A stretch of DNA of 64,000 nt from positions 124,001 through 188,000 of the forward strand of contig JAXHMK010000022.1 of assembly GCA_034521495.1 (NCBI GenBank), read 5' to 3'. Position numbers and translations under genes: made by a program. This stretch comes from Balneolaceae bacterium. Lineage in GTDB: Bacteria; Bacteroidota; Rhodothermia; Balneolales; Balneolaceae. The notes under the pieces are model-generated. The model was not told the origin of the DNA, made no database searches, and saw only the letters and a list, made by a program, of their open reading frames with translations. This document shows, one piece after another, positions 60,503 to 64,000 of this stretch. The stretch's first letter is position 1. Every line of letters begins with the position of its first letter.

Positions 60503-61444
60503 ATGCCAAAAAGACCTCAAATAACAATTGCAATTTGCACCTATAACCGTGCCGGCTACCTGAAAGACACGCTTGATGATCTTGCCACACAAAACGTGAG
60601 CCCCGGCAAGTTTGAAATACTCGTCGTAAACAACAACAGCAAAGATGGAACGGAAACAGTTTGTGAGATTTTTTCAAAAACGCAGCCGGAATACAATTTT
60701 AGATATGTATTGGAAAAACAGCAGGGGCTCTCGTTTGCCAGAAACCGTGCAGCAAGAGAAGCTGAAACCCCGGTATTGATTTACATTGATGACGATGTAA
60801 AACTCCCTCGTGATTTTGTAAAAACGGCAATTGATTATAGTAAGAAAAGGCCTTCAACGATGTGTGCCGGTGGCCGGATTCATGTAACATTCGACGGTGC
60901 AGATCCCGATTGGATTCCCGATGAACTGATGCCGATGTTTGGCCTACACGACCTGGGGGATGAGGATAAATTTTATCCGCCATCGAATTTTCCGAGAGGC
61001 GGGAATATGATGATTCGAAAATCTATTTTTGATGCATTCGGCTGGTTCGATACTCATTTGGGCCGAAAAGGTACTCAACTACTTGGAAGCGAGGAGAAGC
61101 ACTACTTTGAAAAGTTGAGAAAGAACGGGGTTGAACTTCATTATTGGGCCGATCTTGAACTTACACACAGAATTGGCTCCAACCGGCTGGAAAAGGAATA
61201 CCTGGAACAACAATCTGTAGGTATTGGCCGAAGTGAACGGATGAGAGTATCGGAAACAGAATTTGGAACGCTGAAAAAACTCGGAACTGAATTGGTAAAA
61301 TTTTTGGGAAGTTTGTTATTGGCTGTTGGATATCTTGCAAAGGGAAAAACCAGGGCAGCGGGATTTATCATTCAGTTTCGGATTTGGGTATTAAAAGGAT
61401 TTCTAACACCCGATCTTACGAAAATGAATCGGGATAGCAGTTAG
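60503..61444 (+). CDS. GT2 family glycosyltransferase
   Basis: A 313-residue family 2 glycosyltransferase. Motifs are ITIAICTYNRAGYLKDTLDDL, FEILVVNNNSKDGTETV, GLSFARNRAAREAETPVLIYIDDDVKLP (metal site IDDD) and NFPRGGNMMIRKSIFDAFGWFDTHLG, then ELTHRIGSNR near the C-terminal side. A hydrophobic segment close to the end (about 264-280) may bind the membrane. It is 29 bases downstream of the sulfotransferase in the same direction. Confidence 0.93.
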   Translation: MPKRPQITIAICTYNRAGYLKDTLDDLATQNVSPGKFEILVVNNNSKDGTETVCEIFSKTQPEYNFRYVLEKQQGLSFARNRAAREAETPVLIYIDDDVKLPRDFVKTAIDYSKKRPSTMCAGGRIHVTFDGADPDWIPDELMPMFGLHDLGDEDKFYPPSNFPRGGNMMIRKSIFDAFGWFDTHLGRKGTQLLGSEEKHYFEKLRKNGVELHYWADLELTHRIGSNRLEKEYLEQQSVGIGRSERMRVSETEFGTLKKLGTELVKFLGSLLLAVGYLAKGKTRAAGFIIQFRIWVLKGFLTPDLTKMNRDSS

Positions 61445-61581
61445 AGCATCAGATCTTTTTTTCAAAAAGTGAAAAGTTGCAAAACCATCATCAAACAGCC
61501 TACCTTCAGGTTAATCCAATTACATAAATAGTGTCTCTTAGGACACGATGAGTTTTCTTACAAACACTAAAGAGCTGAATT

Positions 61582-63060
61582 TTGGGAATCATTGTTCGCC
61601 AGAGCATTTCTAATACTATAATTGCCTATGTGGGAATTGCCCTGGGGTTTGTACTTACAATCTTAATGTTTCCGCACATTCTTACTCCTGATCAGTACGG
61701 GCTGACCAGAGTCCTTATTTCAGCTTCGTTTATCAGCTCACAGTTTGCACATCTGGGCTTTCAAAACCTGGTGATTCGCTACTATCCGTTTTTTAAAAAA
61801 GCCGCTCCCAAACGCCATGGATTCCTGTTTTGGATTATCACGATTCCTGTTGCCGGGTTTATCCTTTTTACAATTATCTATCTGCTTGCCAGCGATACTA
61901 TTATCCAATATTACAGAGAGCGTTCTCCCCTGTTTGTAGACTACTACCTTTGGGTGCTGCCTCTTACGTTATTTATCATCTATTTTGAGGTGCTCAACAA
62001 CTATTTACGATCCCTTCGAGATTCCACAACAGGTTCGTTTGTAAACGAAATTCTGCAGCGTTTTATATCCATTCTAATACTTGCTGTTTACTTTTTTGAG
62101 TGGATCGGATTCCAGCAGTTCATAGCATTATTTATTTTCAGTTATCTTATTCAGCCATTAATTATCGGCATTCAAATTTGGCGGAAGAGAGAATTACAAC
62201 TGACTCCTAATTTTTCAATCATACGAAAAAAACTGGTGAAGGGAATGGCCAGTTACAGCCTCTATTCCATGCTCGGTGGGCTCACAACGGTTTTTGTCTG
62301 GAATGTTGATATTATGATGCTCGGTTCTATGGCCGGTTTGGATGATACTGCCGTATATTCTATTGCATTCTACATTGTCTCAGTGATTACGGTTCCGCAG
62401 CAGTCAATTCATAAAATTGCGGCGCCTCTTATGTCCGATTTTATAAAAAAGAAGCAGTGGAAAGAGGTTGAATCCATTTACAAAAAATCTTCCCTGAATC
62501 AGCTTATTCCCGGTCTTCTCATTTTTGGTTTGATATGGATACATCTCGATAAACTATATATGCTTCTTCCCGAGGTATATGCCGCCGGTGTATGGGTGGT
62601 TTTTATTGTTGGAATCGGGAAACTTACAGCAATGATCAGTGGATTAAATGGAGTGATACTATCGAACTCAAAACACTATCGTGTCAGCTTTTATACCAAT
62701 ATTATCCTGGTAGCCATAACAATCATCGCCAATTACCTGCTGATTCCGACATATGGAATTGAGGGAGCGGCACTTGCTTCGGCGATGGCAATCATCATCT
62801 ACAACGCCGTAAAGTATTTATATGTACTGCTAATAATGGGATTGCAACCGTTAAGTTCAAAAACTTTCTGGATACTGTTATTAGGAGCATCTACCATCTA
62901 TATTACACATGTTTGGGTTGATTTTTCCTTCATTTGGCTGGATATAGCTATAAAATCGATCATTTTTCCCTTCACATTTATGGCGCCAATCCTTTACTTT
63001 AAGGTTTCTCCAGATATCAATAAACTTTTAGAATCGCTTCGGTCCTATTTAGCTCGATGA
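61582..63060 (+). CDS. Polysaccharide flippase, Wzx/MATE-like
   Basis: A 492-residue membrane protein with 12-14 helices, matching the polysaccharide biosynthesis/oligosaccharide flippase superfamily: FPHILTPDQYGLTRVLISASFISS near the start, NYLRSLRDSTTGSFVNEILQRF, MLGGLTTVFVWNVDIMMLGSMAGLDDTAVYSIAF, and APLMSDFIKKKQW. It would move lipid-linked sugar repeat units across the inner membrane. The start is TTG at 61582; no upstream ATG fits. The next gene overlaps its stop by 4 bases. Confidence 0.92.
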   Translation: MGIIVRQSISNTIIAYVGIALGFVLTILMFPHILTPDQYGLTRVLISASFISSQFAHLGFQNLVIRYYPFFKKAAPKRHGFLFWIITIPVAGFILFTIIYLLASDTIIQYYRERSPLFVDYYLWVLPLTLFIIYFEVLNNYLRSLRDSTTGSFVNEILQRFISILILAVYFFEWIGFQQFIALFIFSYLIQPLIIGIQIWRKRELQLTPNFSIIRKKLVKGMASYSLYSMLGGLTTVFVWNVDIMMLGSMAGLDDTAVYSIAFYIVSVITVPQQSIHKIAAPLMSDFIKKKQWKEVESIYKKSSLNQLIPGLLIFGLIWIHLDKLYMLLPEVYAAGVWVVFIVGIGKLTAMISGLNGVILSNSKHYRVSFYTNIILVAITIIANYLLIPTYGIEGAALASAMAIIIYNAVKYLYVLLIMGLQPLSSKTFWILLLGASTIYITHVWVDFSFIWLDIAIKSIIFPFTFMAPILYFKVSPDINKLLESLRSYLAR

Positions 63061-64000
63061 AAGCACTACTGATTGATAAGGATTCAGATCAGCCGGTGAT
63101 GAAGGTTGGTGAATTTCCTGATCCCCATCCGGAACCCCATGAGATTCTCGTGAAGGTTGAAGCAACTGCACTCAACCGTGCTGATCTCCTCCAGAAAGCG
63201 GGAAACTACCCTGTTCCCGAAGGCGCTTCGCCAATACTTGGATTAGAGATGGCAGGTGTTGTAGAAGAGACCGGATCAGAAGTCACAGAATTTAAACAGG
63301 GAGATCGTGTATTCGGACTGCTACCCGGCGGCGGATACGCTGAGTATTGTACGATTCATCAGGATATGGCAATGACCATTCCGGATGAGCTTTCCTTTGA
63401 AGAAGCTGCTGGAATCCCTGAAGTTTTTTTGACCGCTTTCCAGGCAATTGATTGGCTGGGAGAATGTTCAAAAGAGGAAACGATTCTGATTCACGCCGGT
63501 GCCAGCGGAGTGGGAACGGCTGGTATACAACTGGCTAAGCATTTGTTTGATGCACGCGTCATCACAACGGCCGGAACGAGTCAAAAGAACGAACTGTGTG
63601 AAAGTTTGGGCTCTGATCTCTCCATCAACTATAAAGAAGAGGATTTTTCTGATGTGATTGAATCGGAGTTTGGAGAAAATTGTGTGGACTTGATTATCGA
63701 TTTTGTGGGGTCGCCTTATTGGGAGATGAATATCAAAATTTTAGGGTTGGATGGGCGTTTAGTCTATCTGTCGATGTTAGGCGGAGCGAAAGTCGATCAG
63801 ATGAATTTGGTGCCGATTTTGAGAAAACGATTGACGATCAAAGGCTCAACCCTTCGAAACAGAAGTGATGAGTATAAGATCAAACTCACAAAAGAGTTTA
63901 AACAAAATGCGCTCGATCTATTTTAAGGACGGAACAATCAAGCCGATTATTGACTCTGTGTTTGATTGGAGCGATGTTGAGGACGCTCATTTGAGAATGA
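63057..64000 (+). CDS. PIG3-type quinone oxidoreductase, with apparent frameshift near the window edge
   Basis: A zinc-free medium-chain dehydrogenase/reductase of the PIG3 quinone oxidoreductase type. Motifs are MKALLIDKDSDQPVM, ATALNRADLLQKAGNYPVPEGASPILGLEMAGVV, LPGGGYAEYCTI, ILIHAGASGVGTAGIQLAKHL (NADPH-binding) and VDLIIDFVGSPYW. The frame ends early at TAA 63924-63926 after 289 residues, while the family runs to about 325. Reading the +1 frame from 63925 gives KDGTIKPIIDSVFDWSDVEDAHLRM, exactly the expected C-terminal segment, so one base in the run TTTT at 63921-63924 is extra. The gene continues past the window. Either a sequencing error or a fresh pseudogene. Confidence 0.88.

Noticed and set aside
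1-64000. CRISPR arrays, tRNA and rRNA genes
   Set aside because: No regularly spaced identical repeats and no tRNA- or rRNA-like conserved sequences were found on reading both strands.

Overview
The window looks like a chromosome segment of a Bacteroidota-related bacterium, most likely of the Balneolota (Balneolaceae). This is inferred from moderate GC content, a TonB-dependent receptor with a carboxypeptidase-like N-terminal domain, DUF1572/DinB proteins, a YfhO-type membrane protein, Gfo/Idh/MocA and xylose-isomerase-like exported proteins, weak Shine-Dalgarno signals at many starts, and many short palindromic intergenic repeats. No rRNA, tRNA, CRISPR array or complete insertion sequence was seen.

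Layout. 1-3.6 kb: 3' part of an aldo/keto reductase, a U32 (TrhP/RlhA-like) protein coupled to a small ferredoxin, and a small membrane protein. 3.3-10.8 kb: a minus-strand operon of an ArsR-rhodanese regulator, a DUF2892 protein, an outer membrane factor, a membrane fusion protein, an RND pump and a PII-like protein, with a 16-bp-arm palindrome at its promoter. 11-14.4 kb: an unfamiliar 602-residue cysteine-containing protein and glutamate dehydrogenase. 14.6-23.3 kb: two divergent gene sets that together look like a nitric-oxide/nitrosative-stress island: DUF2249 protein, SufR-like Fe-S regulator and Ric-like protein on one side; FdxA, MIP18-family protein, NnrS-like membrane protein, group III truncated haemoglobin, a 57-residue protein, a cytochrome c'-like protein and two DUF3565 proteins flanking a TonB-dependent receptor on the other.

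23.6-37.1 kb: a 6.7-kb tandem duplication of a TetR-MFP-RND-OMF efflux locus. The junction lies inside the OMF and TetR genes, the second TetR is broken, and the two pumps are almost identical while the two adaptors have diverged. 37.1-40.7 kb: Dps, DUF488, DinB, GGCT-like and lipase-maturation-factor-like genes. 40.9-48.1 kb: an exported Gfo/Idh/MocA oxidoreductase, an alpha/beta hydrolase pseudogene with two in-frame stops, PEP carboxylase and a sugar porter. Two copies of a 129-bp MITE with 16-bp terminal inverted repeats and 5-bp target duplications lie here, one directly upstream of the pseudogene.

48.5-56.8 kb: housekeeping and stress genes (DUF1572, cold-shock protein, DksA-like, TIM-barrel isomerase, D-amino-acid aminotransferase, phosphoesterase, GatC, YfhO). 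56.9-63.1 kb: a surface-glycan cluster with two sulfotransferases, two GT2 glycosyltransferases, a TupA-type ATP-grasp protein and a flippase. The window ends in a quinone-oxidoreductase gene that carries an apparent single-base frameshift.

The strongest unusual signals are the tandem efflux duplication with uneven divergence, the MITE/pseudogene pair, the composition of the NO island (including a Ric-like protein without its usual Cys-Cys motif and the paired DUF3565 genes), and the 602-residue protein. All functional calls rest on recognising motifs and family patterns by eye; no database search was run.
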